Assembly (NCBI GenBank): GCA_964516295.1
Contig: CAZEYT010000046.1
Location: 1 to 21,639 of the forward strand
Length of the DNA: 21,639 nt
Source: CAZEYT01 sp964516295
Lineage (GTDB): Bacteria; Verrucomicrobiota; Verrucomicrobiia; Chthoniobacterales; Terrimicrobiaceae
Direction: 5' to 3'
Of the stretch, positions 7,727 through 15,744 are shown one piece after another. The position numbers and the translations under genes are program-made. Within the stretch, counting starts at the first letter, position 1. Every line of letters begins with the position of its first letter. The notes under the pieces are model-generated. The model saw only the letters and a program-made list of their open reading frames with translations, searched no databases and had not been told where the DNA came from.

Positions 7727-9145
7727 ATGGTCGATCCCCTCGAAGACTCGCGCTGGACGCCGGAGGCCGCGGCGCATCTTTTGAATCGGGCCGCTTTCGG
7801 CGGTTCGCCGACGGAGATCGCGGAGCTCCATCGGAGTGGCTTGCGGGGAGCGGTGGACGCTCTGCTGAAGGTCGGAGAGGAGTCCGACCTTTTCCCACCG
7901 CCCGAGGCGTCCGTCGCGCGCGATTTGGAAGCGCTTGGTGACAGCCAGAAGGGAAAATCCGAAGACGAACGGCGCGAAATCCAACGCGCCGCACAGGTGG
8001 CGAACCGACGCGAAGTCTCCGAACTTCGGCTCTGGTGGTTGAATCGCATGCGGTGGAGTCCGTTTGCCGCCCGGGAGAAGGCGACGCTTTTCTGGCACGG
8101 TCATTGGGCCACCAGCGCGGAGAAGGTGAAGGAGGCGTTCCCGCTTTGGCAACAGAACGAAACCCTGCGGGCTCATGCGCTCGGGTCGTTTCGGCGACTG
8201 GCGCTTGAGATGAGCCGCGACACGGCCATGATCCGCTACCTCGATCTCAACCAAAGCAAAAGCGGCAAACCGAACGAAAACTTCGCCCGCGAGCTCATGG
8301 AACTTTTTGTGCTTGGTGAGGGAAACTACACCGAGCAGGACATCCGGGAAGCCGCGCGTGCGTTCACTGGTTATCGGGTCAGCCAAAAGACGCAGCAGTT
8401 CTATTTTTCCAAGCGCAACTTCGATTCCGGCGAGAAGACCTTTTTCGGAAAATCCGGGCCCTTCGGCGGCGATGAGATCGTGGGAATTCTCCTCGAAAAC
8501 CCGCAGGCGCCCCGTTTTTTGGCGCGGAAGCTGTGGGTTTTCTATGCCGGGACCGAGCCAACCCCGGCGCAAGTCGAATCCCTCGCTGCGGCGTATCGGG
8601 CATCCGATTACGACACGTCCGCGGTTTTGCGGAGAATGTTTTTGAGTCGCGAGTTCTACTCGCCGGAGGTGGTTCGGCGGCAAGTGAAGAGCCCGGTGCA
8701 GTGGCTCGTGGGAACGTGCAAGGTGCTTGAGATTCCGCTTCCCAACGGGGAGACCTGCGAAGGGATGCTGCGACAGTTGGGGCAGACGCTTTTTGCTCCG
8801 CCGAACGTGAAGGGGTGGGACGGCGGGCGGGCGTGGATTACCTCATCCACGCTCCTGCTGCGCTATAATTTTGCCGGGTATTTGGTCAGTGGCAAAGCCG
8901 GTCAATTGCCCGGACTTCCCGGTCGCAATCAAGCGACAGACCTTCCCTTGGCGCGCATTTTCGGCGATGGCGAGCACGCCGGCGCGCTTTGCGATGCGGC
9001 CGGTTGGCGGTTGTTTCAAGCGCCGCTCAGCCCCGCCCTTCGGGAACGGTTTGCCGGATTTCTGGAAGGTAAAACGCGGGATCCCGCCACGTGCCGGGAC
9101 CTCCTGCACGCCATGATGAGCACGCCGGAATATCAGGTCACATGA
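7727..9145 (+). CDS. DUF1800 family protein
   Basis: A 472-residue protein with the DUF1800 signatures in order: an N-terminal HLLNRAAFGGSPTEI (residues ~17-31), KATLFWHGHWATS (~118-130), NENFARELMELFVLGEGNYTEQDIREAARAFTGYR (~184-218), and a C-terminal VKSPVQWLVG...LFAPPNVKGWDGGRAWI region. The function of DUF1800 proteins is not established. They are nearly always encoded beside a DUF1501 protein in Planctomycetes and Verrucomicrobia, as here. No signal peptide is visible, unlike its partner. The stop overlaps the partner's ATG by four bases (ATGA), so the two are translationally coupled. The start is ATG 7727, immediately after a palindrome (7710-7726) and without a Shine-Dalgarno. Confidence 0.9.
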   Translation: MVDPLEDSRWTPEAAAHLLNRAAFGGSPTEIAELHRSGLRGAVDALLKVGEESDLFPPPEASVARDLEALGDSQKGKSEDERREIQRAAQVANRREVSELRLWWLNRMRWSPFAAREKATLFWHGHWATSAEKVKEAFPLWQQNETLRAHALGSFRRLALEMSRDTAMIRYLDLNQSKSGKPNENFARELMELFVLGEGNYTEQDIREAARAFTGYRVSQKTQQFYFSKRNFDSGEKTFFGKSGPFGGDEIVGILLENPQAPRFLARKLWVFYAGTEPTPAQVESLAAAYRASDYDTSAVLRRMFLSREFYSPEVVRRQVKSPVQWLVGTCKVLEIPLPNGETCEGMLRQLGQTLFAPPNVKGWDGGRAWITSSTLLLRYNFAGYLVSGKAGQLPGLPGRNQATDLPLARIFGDGEHAGALCDAAGWRLFQAPLSPALRERFAGFLEGKTRDPATCRDLLHAMMSTPEYQVT

Positions 9146-10446
9146 ACCAAACCCTTCACACTCGGAGAAAATTTCTGCGCACGTCGCTGCTTGGCGGGGC
9201 GGTCTCGTGGACGGTCCCGGCGTTTCTGGAGCGGACGTTTTTCGCGCTGGATGCGCTGGCTGCCGACTCGGCGGTTCAGACCGTGACCGGGCGGGATGGT
9301 CCGATCTTGGTTGTGCTCCAGCTGGCGGGTGGGAACGACGGATTGAACACGCTCGTTCCGTGGGCGGATGACGCCTATTTTCGTGCCCGCCCGAAGCTGG
9401 CCATTCCGGCGGGTCGCACGTTGAAGCTCAATGATATGCTGGGCCTTCATCCCAAGCTCACGACGCTCGCCAATCTTTACGGGAGCGGGCAGTTGGCCGT
9501 GGTGCAGGGTGTGGGATATCCAAATCCGAACCGCTCCCATTTTCGCTCCACCGAAATCTGGCAAACGGCGGCCGATGCCGATGAAACTCTCACCACCGGC
9601 TGGCTTGGAAGGTATTTTGATGCGTGTTGTGAAGGGGCAGACCCGGCGGTGGGCGTGAGCATCGGATCGCAAACGCCCCAAGCCTTTGCCGCTGCGGGCG
9701 GGAAGGGGATCTCGTTTGCGAGGCCGGAGCAGTTTCGTTTTCAGGCCGAGCAGAGCTCCGACCCCGAAGCGATAGCCGGGTTGTTTCGCGAGATCAATGC
9801 GGCACCGGACGAAGCGAATGACGGCGGGAGCATCGGCATGCTCGCCGGGAGCGGGGGAGGCGATGGGGACACCCTCGATTTTCTCAAAAGAACCGCCCTC
9901 GACGCACAGATGAGCTCGGATCAAGTCGTGGCCATCACGCGCAAGTCCAAGGCCCCATTCGCCTATCCCGGCGGCGGTCTTGCCAACTCTCTGAACCTCG
10001 TCGCCCGCCTCATCACCGGCGGCCTGCCGACGCGGGTTTACTACGTGAGCCAGGGCGGCTATGACACGCACAGCAGCCAAGGGGGAGCCCATGAGCGCCT
10101 TCTGGGCGAGCTCGACGCGGCCCTCGGAGCGTTTACGAAGGATCTGCAACACCAGGGAAACTTCGGGCGCGTCACGCTGATGACGTTCAGCGAGTTCGGC
10201 CGACGGGTGGCCGAGAACGACAGTGGCGGCACCGACCATGGCGCGGCGGCTTCGCTCTTTGTCCTGGGCGGCGGGGTCAAACCGGGAATCTACGGTCGCA
10301 CGCCGAGTCTCACGGATTTACGCGGGGGAGATCTGGTCCACAGCGTGGATTTTCGAAGTGTCTATGCCACCGTGCTGGAGAAATGGCTCAGGGCGCCTTC
10401 GAAAGAAATCCTGCGAGGGTCGTATCCGACGATGGGCTTTGTGTGA
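9142..10446 (+). CDS. DUF1501 family protein, Tat-exported
   Basis: A 434-residue protein of the DUF1501 family (sulfatase-like/alkaline-phosphatase-like fold predicted for the family). It opens with a twin-arginine signal: TRRKFLRTS (residues 7-15) followed by a hydrophobic stretch, so it should be folded in the cytoplasm and exported through Tat. Family motifs are LVVLQLAGGNDGLNTLVP, YPNPNRSHFRSTEIWQTA, YYVSQGGYDTHSSQGGAHERLL and TFSEFGRRVAENDSGGTDHGAAASLFVLGG. The last two contain the His/Asp residues expected to bind metal. ATG 9142 overlaps the stop of the DUF1800 gene (ATGA). An upstream in-frame ATG/GTG is possible, but this start puts the Tat motif at the N-terminus. Its role is not established. 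Confidence 0.92.
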   Translation: MNQTLHTRRKFLRTSLLGGAVSWTVPAFLERTFFALDALAADSAVQTVTGRDGPILVVLQLAGGNDGLNTLVPWADDAYFRARPKLAIPAGRTLKLNDMLGLHPKLTTLANLYGSGQLAVVQGVGYPNPNRSHFRSTEIWQTAADADETLTTGWLGRYFDACCEGADPAVGVSIGSQTPQAFAAAGGKGISFARPEQFRFQAEQSSDPEAIAGLFREINAAPDEANDGGSIGMLAGSGGGDGDTLDFLKRTALDAQMSSDQVVAITRKSKAPFAYPGGGLANSLNLVARLITGGLPTRVYYVSQGGYDTHSSQGGAHERLLGELDAALGAFTKDLQHQGNFGRVTLMTFSEFGRRVAENDSGGTDHGAAASLFVLGGGVKPGIYGRTPSLTDLRGGDLVHSVDFRSVYATVLEKWLRAPSKEILRGSYPTMGFV

Positions 10447-10460
10447 ACCGGCATCACCAC

Positions 10461-10494
10461 TTGCGCGGCCGTCAAATCCCGCTATGGTCGCGGG
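10461..10494 (+). promoter_or_regulatory. Promoter with a palindrome around its -10, abutting the start of the 44-aa gene
   Basis: TTGCGC (10461-10466), 16-bp spacer, TATGGT (10483-10488), 6 nt, ATG at 10495. The -10 lies inside CCCGC (10478-10482) - TATGGTC - GCGGG (10490-10494). These are perfect 5-bp arms with a 7-nt centre, ending exactly at the ATG. It probably drives the whole downstream cluster. Confidence 0.5.
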
Positions 10495-10629
10495 ATGTTT
10501 GAGCTGACGCGCCGGGAACAGGCGTTGGTGGCGGGATTGGTTTCGATCTTTTTGCTCGGCTTGGGGGCCATGCAGTGGAGAGCAGCCGGCACCCTGCAAA
10601 AGCCCCTCCCGGTCCCGTCGGCCCGCTGA
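10495..10629 (+). CDS. 44-aa single-helix membrane peptide
   Basis: This small gene reads MFELTRREQALVAGLVSIFL and continues LGLGAMQWRAAGTLQKPLPV PSAR before TGA. A short charged N-terminus (FELTRREQ) is followed by one transmembrane helix at about residues 10-26 and a Pro-rich tail on the far side. It ends 8 bp before the Minf_1886-family gene and is preceded by a promoter-like sequence whose palindrome ends at its ATG. From memory, similar short FELTRxEQ-plus-helix peptides occur in Verrucomicrobia. The function is unknown; the short charged segment plus single helix might suggest a membrane adaptor, but that is a guess. Gene prediction programs with a length cutoff would miss it. Confidence 0.65.
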   Translation: MFELTRREQALVAGLVSIFLLGLGAMQWRAAGTLQKPLPVPSAR

Positions 10630-10637
10630 CCCAAAGA

Positions 10638-11069
10638 ATGCAGAGCATCGGATTTCAAGAAGCAGTCGAAGCGCTTTCCCGCGAGGACAAACGGTATCAC
10701 GCCGAGGCCTATGCCTTTCTCCGGGACGCCCTCGAAGTCACCCTGAAGAAGCGGAAGAAGGCAAAAAAAGAAGCCGGCGGCCACGTCGGAGCGGAGGAAT
10801 TGCTCGAAGGTTTCCGCCTCCATGCGCTGGCGGAGTTCGGTCCGATGGCGATGACCGTTCTGGAATACTGGGGCGTTCGTTCCTGTGAGGATGTCGGGCA
10901 CATGGTGTTCAATCTCGTTCAGGCCGGTGTCTTCGGAAAAACCGACGAGGACTCGGAAGCGGACTTCCGCGGGCACTACGATTTCCACGAAGCGTTTGTG
11001 GTGCCGTTTCTTCCCGCGAAAAATCCTTTGAACAATCCGGGCACCGGCAAGGTCGGACCCGTGGAATGA
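10638..11069 (+). CDS. Minf_1886 family protein (TIGR04138)
   Basis: A 143-residue soluble protein that I recognise as the conserved Planctomycetes/Verrucomicrobia family named after Methylacidiphilum Minf_1886. Visible hallmarks are YHAEAYAFLRDALEVTLKK (residues ~16-34), the HVGAEELLEGFRLHALAEFGPMA region (~46-68), EYWGVRSCEDVGHMVFNLVQAGVFGKTDEDS, and DFRGHYDFHEAFVVPF near the end. No biochemical role is established. The ATG at 10638 is preferred over an in-frame GTG at 10575, which would run back into the 44-aa gene. Its stop overlaps the M16 peptidase start by four bases (ATGA), so it is coupled to it. Confidence 0.92.
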   Translation: MQSIGFQEAVEALSREDKRYHAEAYAFLRDALEVTLKKRKKAKKEAGGHVGAEELLEGFRLHALAEFGPMAMTVLEYWGVRSCEDVGHMVFNLVQAGVFGKTDEDSEADFRGHYDFHEAFVVPFLPAKNPLNNPGTGKVGPVE

Positions 11070-13687
11070 ACCGTCGTTTTCTTCTCATGGCCTCTGCATT
11101 CTCGCTTTTGTCCTCACCGCTTTTTGCCAGCGAGTCGAAGTCTCCCGTTCTCCCGCCGACCAAAGCGCAGGTTTTCACTTTCGAAAATGGACTGACGTTG
11201 ATCGTGGAGGAAGACCGCAGCGCACCGGTCGCCAGCGTGCAGGCTTGGTGCGGAACGGGAAGCATCCACGAAGGGAAGTGGATGGGGGCCGGACTTTCCC
11301 ACATTCTCGAACACATGCTCTTCAAGGGCACGGAAACCCGGCCCCCGGGAGCCATCGCCCGCGAGGTGCAGGAACAGGGCGGCTACATCAATGCCTACAC
11401 GTCGTTCGACCGCACCGTTTACTGGATCGATGTGCCCGCGAACGGGGCCATGGCGGCCGTTTCGATTTTGGCGGATGCGATGACAAACGCCACACTGCCG
11501 GAAGACGAATACGTCAAAGAGCAGGAGGTCATTCGCCGCGAATTCGCGATGGGGTTTGACGACCCCAACCGGCAGAGTTCGCAACTGATGCTTCGAACGG
11601 TTTTTTCCGAGAGCCCCTACCGCCATCCCGTTATCGGCTACCTGGATGTTTACAACAAACTCACCCGTCAGGATGTGCTCGATTATTACAAAGAGCGCTA
11701 TGTCCCGAATAATCTCACCTTTGTCGTCGTCGGGGACGTGGACGCTCTGAAGATCCGGGATGAACTCGGACGGCTTTTCGACACCCAGCCCCGTCGCGCG
11801 CTGGAGCCGGTTTTCATTGCAGCGGAGCCGCCGCAGATGGGCCGACGCGATGCGCATGAGGAGTTCCCGACCGAGCTTTCCCGCTCCTATCTGGCGTGGC
11901 GGATTCCCGGTTTGACCGATCCCGACACGCCGGCTCTGGAGATCCTTGGAGAAGTTATTGGCTCCGGCCGGAGTTCTCGATTGAATCGCGAGATTCGCGA
12001 GCGCAAGCAACTCGCCCACAGCATCGGAGCGGGGATGTTTTCGTTGCAGAACGAGGGTGTGTTCGTCGTGAGCGCCATCACGGATCCGGACAAGCGCGCG
12101 ACCGTGGAAAAGGAATCGCTCGCGATTATCGATGACGTGAAGCAAAACGGCATCACTGCGGAGGAGCTCGAACGGGCCCGCCGCTCGATTCTTTCGAACC
12201 AACTCGGGGCGATGACCACCGTCTCGGGTCGGGCGCGTGATCTTGGCTCGAATTGGTTGCTCGCGCGGAATCTCGACTTCAGCAAACACTATCTGGAGGC
12301 GATCGCGGCGGTGAAGCCCGAGGACATCCAGCGCGTGGCGCGGGAGTATCTCCGCGACGACCGCATCAATGCCACGTCTCTCAACCCACCCGGCAGCCTC
12401 GCGGCGAAATCGGAGGAGACGGCCAAAGAAGCCGCTTCGCCAATTCAAAAATTCACGCTGTCGAACGGTCTCCGTCTTCTGGTCCGCGAAGATCCGAGAC
12501 TGCCGCTCGTGTCCATGAACGCCGTTTTTCGCGGCGGACTTTTGGCCGAGACGCCGGAGACGAACGGGATTACCCGGCTTTTCTCCAAAGCAATCCTGAA
12601 AGGCACAAAAACCCGCTCGGCCGAGGAGATCGCCGGGCAGATCGAAAATGTCGGCGGCAGCATCGGCTCGGATAGCAGCAACAACAGCTTCAGTGTGGCC
12701 GTGGAGGTCATGCAGCCGGATGTCGCTCTTGGGATGGAGCTTTTGGCGGATGTGCTCTTGAATCCCACTTTCCCCGAGCGGGAGGTGAATTTGGAAAAAT
12801 CGTCCCAGCTCGCCGCCATCAAGGCCGAGGAAGAACAGCCGACGGCGTTCGCGCGGAATCTTGTTCGGGCCAAGCTCTTCTCGACGCACCCGTATGCACT
12901 CCGCAATGTCGGCAAACCGGAATCCGTCGCGGCCCTCACCGCCGCCCAACTGCAGGAATTCCACCGCGAGTATGCCGTCGCGAAAAATGGCGTTCTGGCG
13001 GTCTTCGGGGACGTGAAGGCGGAACAAGTGCGCGACTTGGCGGAGAAATTCTTTGCAAAAATGCCATCCGGTCGGCTGGCCTTTGTAACCGCTCCCAAGA
13101 TGCCGGTGCTTTCGAGCACGGAAGTTGTCAGCGGCGAGATCGACAAAAAACAGGCAATTCTCATGATCGGATTCCAAGGCACGACGGCGACAGACGCCGA
13201 CCGGGCCGCGCTGGAGTTGATCAATGAGGCGTCGAACGATCTCGGATCCCGTTTTTTCAACAAGATCCGCGAGGAGATGGGGCTCGCTTATTTTGTCGGA
13301 GCCGCCCAGTTCTACGGACTTTCTCCGGGAGCGTTCATCTTTTATCTCGGAACCGATCCCAGAAAAGCCGGCGACGTGAAAGCCGCCCTGCGCGGCGAGG
13401 TCGCAGCGCTGGCAAAAGACGGTCTTTCCGAAGAGGAACTCGCCCGGGCCAAGAAAAAGCTCCTCGGCGGCGAGGCGATTCGCAATCAGAGCAACAGCGC
13501 GTTCGCGGCGACCACGGCGATTGATGAACTCATGGGCCTCGGCTGGGAGTCTTCTTTGAAACGGGCGGAGGAGATCGAAAAAATCTCCCTCGACGACGTG
13601 CGCCGCGTCGCCTCTAAATACTTCTCCACACCCGCGCGGGTCGAAGCCATGGTGATGCCTCCGCAGAAACCCGCGCCACAACCCTGA
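11066..13687 (+). CDS. M16-family zinc protease, exported, two-domain (active plus inactive half)
   Basis: An 873-residue M16 peptidase with an N-terminal signal peptide (residues ~1-21, cleavage plausible after LFA), so it acts in the periplasm. The first half (residues ~35-440) carries the inverted zinc motif HILEH (H79, E82, H83) and the third-ligand Glu about 76 residues later (E159 in VIRREF). The second half (~455-860) is another M16 fold in which the motif is replaced by NGITRLFSKAILKG, so it is non-catalytic and closes the clamshell. It keeps the usual Arg...Tyr substrate-binding area (FFNKIREEMGLAYFVGA). Fusion of both halves into one chain is normal for PqqL-type and other bacterial M16 proteins. 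It is coupled to the Minf_1886 gene upstream, and DUF1844 follows after 9 nt. Substrates are likely short exported or signal-derived peptides, which is an inference. Confidence 0.95.
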   Translation: MNRRFLLMASAFSLLSSPLFASESKSPVLPPTKAQVFTFENGLTLIVEEDRSAPVASVQAWCGTGSIHEGKWMGAGLSHILEHMLFKGTETRPPGAIAREVQEQGGYINAYTSFDRTVYWIDVPANGAMAAVSILADAMTNATLPEDEYVKEQEVIRREFAMGFDDPNRQSSQLMLRTVFSESPYRHPVIGYLDVYNKLTRQDVLDYYKERYVPNNLTFVVVGDVDALKIRDELGRLFDTQPRRALEPVFIAAEPPQMGRRDAHEEFPTELSRSYLAWRIPGLTDPDTPALEILGEVIGSGRSSRLNREIRERKQLAHSIGAGMFSLQNEGVFVVSAITDPDKRATVEKESLAIIDDVKQNGITAEELERARRSILSNQLGAMTTVSGRARDLGSNWLLARNLDFSKHYLEAIAAVKPEDIQRVAREYLRDDRINATSLNPPGSLAAKSEETAKEAASPIQKFTLSNGLRLLVREDPRLPLVSMNAVFRGGLLAETPETNGITRLFSKAILKGTKTRSAEEIAGQIENVGGSIGSDSSNNSFSVAVEVMQPDVALGMELLADVLLNPTFPEREVNLEKSSQLAAIKAEEEQPTAFARNLVRAKLFSTHPYALRNVGKPESVAALTAAQLQEFHREYAVAKNGVLAVFGDVKAEQVRDLAEKFFAKMPSGRLAFVTAPKMPVLSSTEVVSGEIDKKQAILMIGFQGTTATDADRAALELINEASNDLGSRFFNKIREEMGLAYFVGAAQFYGLSPGAFIFYLGTDPRKAGDVKAALRGEVAALAKDGLSEEELARAKKKLLGGEAIRNQSNSAFAATTAIDELMGLGWESSLKRAEEIEKISLDDVRRVASKYFSTPARVEAMVMPPQKPAPQP

Positions 13688-13696
13688 CCCATTCTC

Positions 13697-14119
13697 ATGC
13701 CCGAAGTACAATCCACCACCGCTATGGGTGAAATGACCCAGCGATTCATCGAATTTGTCATGATGCAGGCCCAGCAGGCCGCGATGTTCCTCGGACGCAT
13801 TCCGAATCCTCAAACCGGTCAGCCGGAGGTGAATCTCGACATTGCACGCCTCTTCATCGACCAGCTCGAGATGATTCAGGAGAAAACGCGTGGCAACCTC
13901 ACAAAGGACGAGGCGGAAATCCTCACCCGCGTCCTCGCCGACTTGCAGCTCGCCTTTGTCCAGAGCGCCTCCGGAACCCCCTCCGTCGTTGAAGACGAGC
14001 CGACCGCCGTGAGTGATGCCGCTCCCGCTTCTCCCGCAGAGCCCCCGCCGGCCTCTGCCCCCTCCGAGCCGGCCGATCAGGAAACCAAGAAGAAGTTTAC
14101 GAAGAGCTACGGTTCCTGA
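13697..14119 (+). CDS. DUF1844 family protein
   Basis: A 140-residue protein. The DUF1844 core (residues ~13-95) has the family pattern: MTQRFIEFVMMQAQQAAMFLGRIPNP, then DIARLFIDQLEMIQEKTRGNLTKDEAEILTRVLADLQLAFV. The C-terminal 45 residues are a Pro/Ala/Glu-rich disordered tail. DUF1844 proteins are small helical proteins of unknown role found in several Gram-negative phyla. It follows the M16 gene by 9 nt, and its stop overlaps the permease ATG by one base (TGATG). That tight coupling points to co-expression with LPS-export and envelope functions. Confidence 0.93.
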   Translation: MPEVQSTTAMGEMTQRFIEFVMMQAQQAAMFLGRIPNPQTGQPEVNLDIARLFIDQLEMIQEKTRGNLTKDEAEILTRVLADLQLAFVQSASGTPSVVEDEPTAVSDAAPASPAEPPPASAPSEPADQETKKKFTKSYGS

Positions 14120-15246
14120 TGACAATTCTGGACCGATACGTTCTCCAGAAATTCCTCCTGCCGTTCATCTACACATTCCTGGGATTCATCGGCATCTGGT
14201 TCATTTTTGACCTGAGCGACAATCTTCCGGACTTCATTCAAGGGCGGGCCTCGCTGTCGGCGCTCACGGCCTATTATGCGTCTCAGATCCCGGAGATCGT
14301 CGCGCTCTGTCTTCCCATCGGGGCGCTGTTGGCGCTTTTGTATTCCCTCACGGCGATGTCCCGTTCGAATGAGATCATCTCCATGCTCGGGGCCGGTCGG
14401 AGCGTGACCCGCATCCTCGTTCCGCTGTTCGCGATGGGACTCGTGCTCACCGGCCTCTCTCTTTATTTTAATCAGGAGTCGGTTCCCCACGCCGCACAGT
14501 CCAAGAAGGAAATGATCCGCGACATCCGCCGCGGGGAAGTCATCGTCCGGGCGATCCGCGGGCACCTCTTCCGAAACCGCCAGGATCATCGAACATGGTT
14601 CATGCGCCGTCTGGAAATCGGACGCAACGCCATTTACGACCTACAGATCATCCAGCAGACTCCCGAGGGCGAGATCATCAAGAAATGGGATGCGCGCGAG
14701 GCGAAGTTCAATGAACAGCGCAAGGAGTGGAGCCTTGGCACGGTTCGCTACGTCGAAATGGACAGCGAGGGCGAGATTACCAAGTCGGAGCTCAAGGATC
14801 ACATTATCATCGAAGGCTGGAGCGAAACGCCGTGGCGGATTTCGAGTTCGATGATGAACCCGGAGTATCTTTCGGTGCCGGAGTTGCAGACGTATCTGAA
14901 GTTCAATGCCGATTTCCCCGAGCAACGCCTTGCTCCCTATCGGACCTATCTCTATTATCGCTTCGCGCTTCCCTGGGCCTGTTTTGTAGTGATCTTCCTT
15001 GCAGCACCGATGGGCATTGTTTACTCGCGCCGGGGGATTCTCGGCGGCGTCGCGCTGGCGATCGGTTTGTTTTTCCTCATGGTTTTCACGAGCAGTCTGG
15101 CGCTTGCGCTGGGCAAAGGCGGCCGACTTCCCCCGGTGGTGGCCGCGTGGGGACCGATTGTGATTTTTTTCGGGATCGGGCTCGTGCTCCTCTGGTATCG
15201 CTCCACGAATCGCGACCTGCCGAAGCTCAAACTGCCGGGGTTCTGA
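14119..15246 (+). CDS. LptF/LptG-family permease (YjgP/YjgQ)
   Basis: A 375-residue inner-membrane permease of the LPS transporter (LptB2FG), which drives lipopolysaccharide from the inner membrane to the LptA/LptC bridge. There are three N-terminal helices at about residues 12-31, 58-80 and 98-118, and three C-terminal ones at 283-302, 308-328 and 341-360. The ~165-residue periplasmic jellyroll lies between them, which is the standard LptF/G layout. SLTAMSRSNEIISMLGAGRS (75-94) is the cytoplasmic coupling segment that contacts LptB. LptF and LptG are too alike to tell apart here. The partner and LptB are not in the window, so they must be elsewhere. It is coupled to DUF1844 and followed by the 164-aa gene after 3 nt. 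Confidence 0.93.
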   Translation: MTILDRYVLQKFLLPFIYTFLGFIGIWFIFDLSDNLPDFIQGRASLSALTAYYASQIPEIVALCLPIGALLALLYSLTAMSRSNEIISMLGAGRSVTRILVPLFAMGLVLTGLSLYFNQESVPHAAQSKKEMIRDIRRGEVIVRAIRGHLFRNRQDHRTWFMRRLEIGRNAIYDLQIIQQTPEGEIIKKWDAREAKFNEQRKEWSLGTVRYVEMDSEGEITKSELKDHIIIEGWSETPWRISSSMMNPEYLSVPELQTYLKFNADFPEQRLAPYRTYLYYRFALPWACFVVIFLAAPMGIVYSRRGILGGVALAIGLFFLMVFTSSLALALGKGGRLPPVVAAWGPIVIFFGIGLVLLWYRSTNRDLPKLKLPGF

Positions 15247-15249
15247 TCT

Positions 15250-15744
15250 ATGCAAGCCGACTGGGAAATCAAATCACGCGCCCACAGTTGTTCCCGCACG
15301 GGCCGGGAGTTCGAGCCGGGTGAGACGTTCTACACCATGCTGGTGCGGGAGGCCGATGGGTTTCGGCGGGAGGATCTCTGCGAGGAGGCGTGGCAATCGC
15401 GGAATGACAACATTCAGCCATTTTCTTTCTGGCGGTCGAAATACGAACCGCCCACGCCGCCCCCGCCGGAAGCCCTGCCGAAGGACGATGCCGAAAGTCT
15501 TTTGCGACGGCTCGTGGCCGAAAATGATCCGTCCTACGTGAACGTCCGCTACATTCTGGCCCTGATGCTGGAGCGCAAGCGACTCCTCCGCCCGGTTGAG
15601 AGCGGAGATGATGACATGCTGGTCTATGAGCACGTCGGCACGGGCGAGACGATCGTGTTGGTGAATCCGCATTTGAGCTTCGAGCAAATCCCGGCGATTC
15701 AACGCGAGGTCTCCGCGTTGTTGGCTCCGGACCCCGTGGTGTGA
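15250..15744 (+). CDS. Conserved hypothetical protein (Planctomycetes/Verrucomicrobia type)
   Basis: A 164-residue soluble protein without signal or membrane segments. The N-terminal half has an ADWEIKSRAHSCSRTGREFEPGETFYT pattern with C14, and RREDLCEEAW with C44, a layout I associate with a small uncharacterised family in Planctomycetes and Verrucomicrobia. A Pro-rich linker (residues ~66-75) precedes a helical C-terminal half (SLLRRLVAENDPSYVNVRYILALMLERKRLL, then a short strand region). Two cysteines are too few for a zinc ribbon on their own. It sits 3 nt after the permease gene and its stop overlaps the dus start by four bases (GTGA), so it is within the operon. Function unknown. Confidence 0.8.
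   Translation: MQADWEIKSRAHSCSRTGREFEPGETFYTMLVREADGFRREDLCEEAWQSRNDNIQPFSFWRSKYEPPTPPPPEALPKDDAESLLRRLVAENDPSYVNVRYILALMLERKRLLRPVESGDDDMLVYEHVGTGETIVLVNPHLSFEQIPAIQREVSALLAPDPVV

Noticed and set aside
11114..14125. A 1003-residue open frame on the minus strand across the M16 and DUF1844 genes
   Set aside because: It is antisense to genes with clear family motifs, has no recognisable domain and is rich in Arg/Gly/Leu. Long antisense frames are expected in GC-rich coding DNA.
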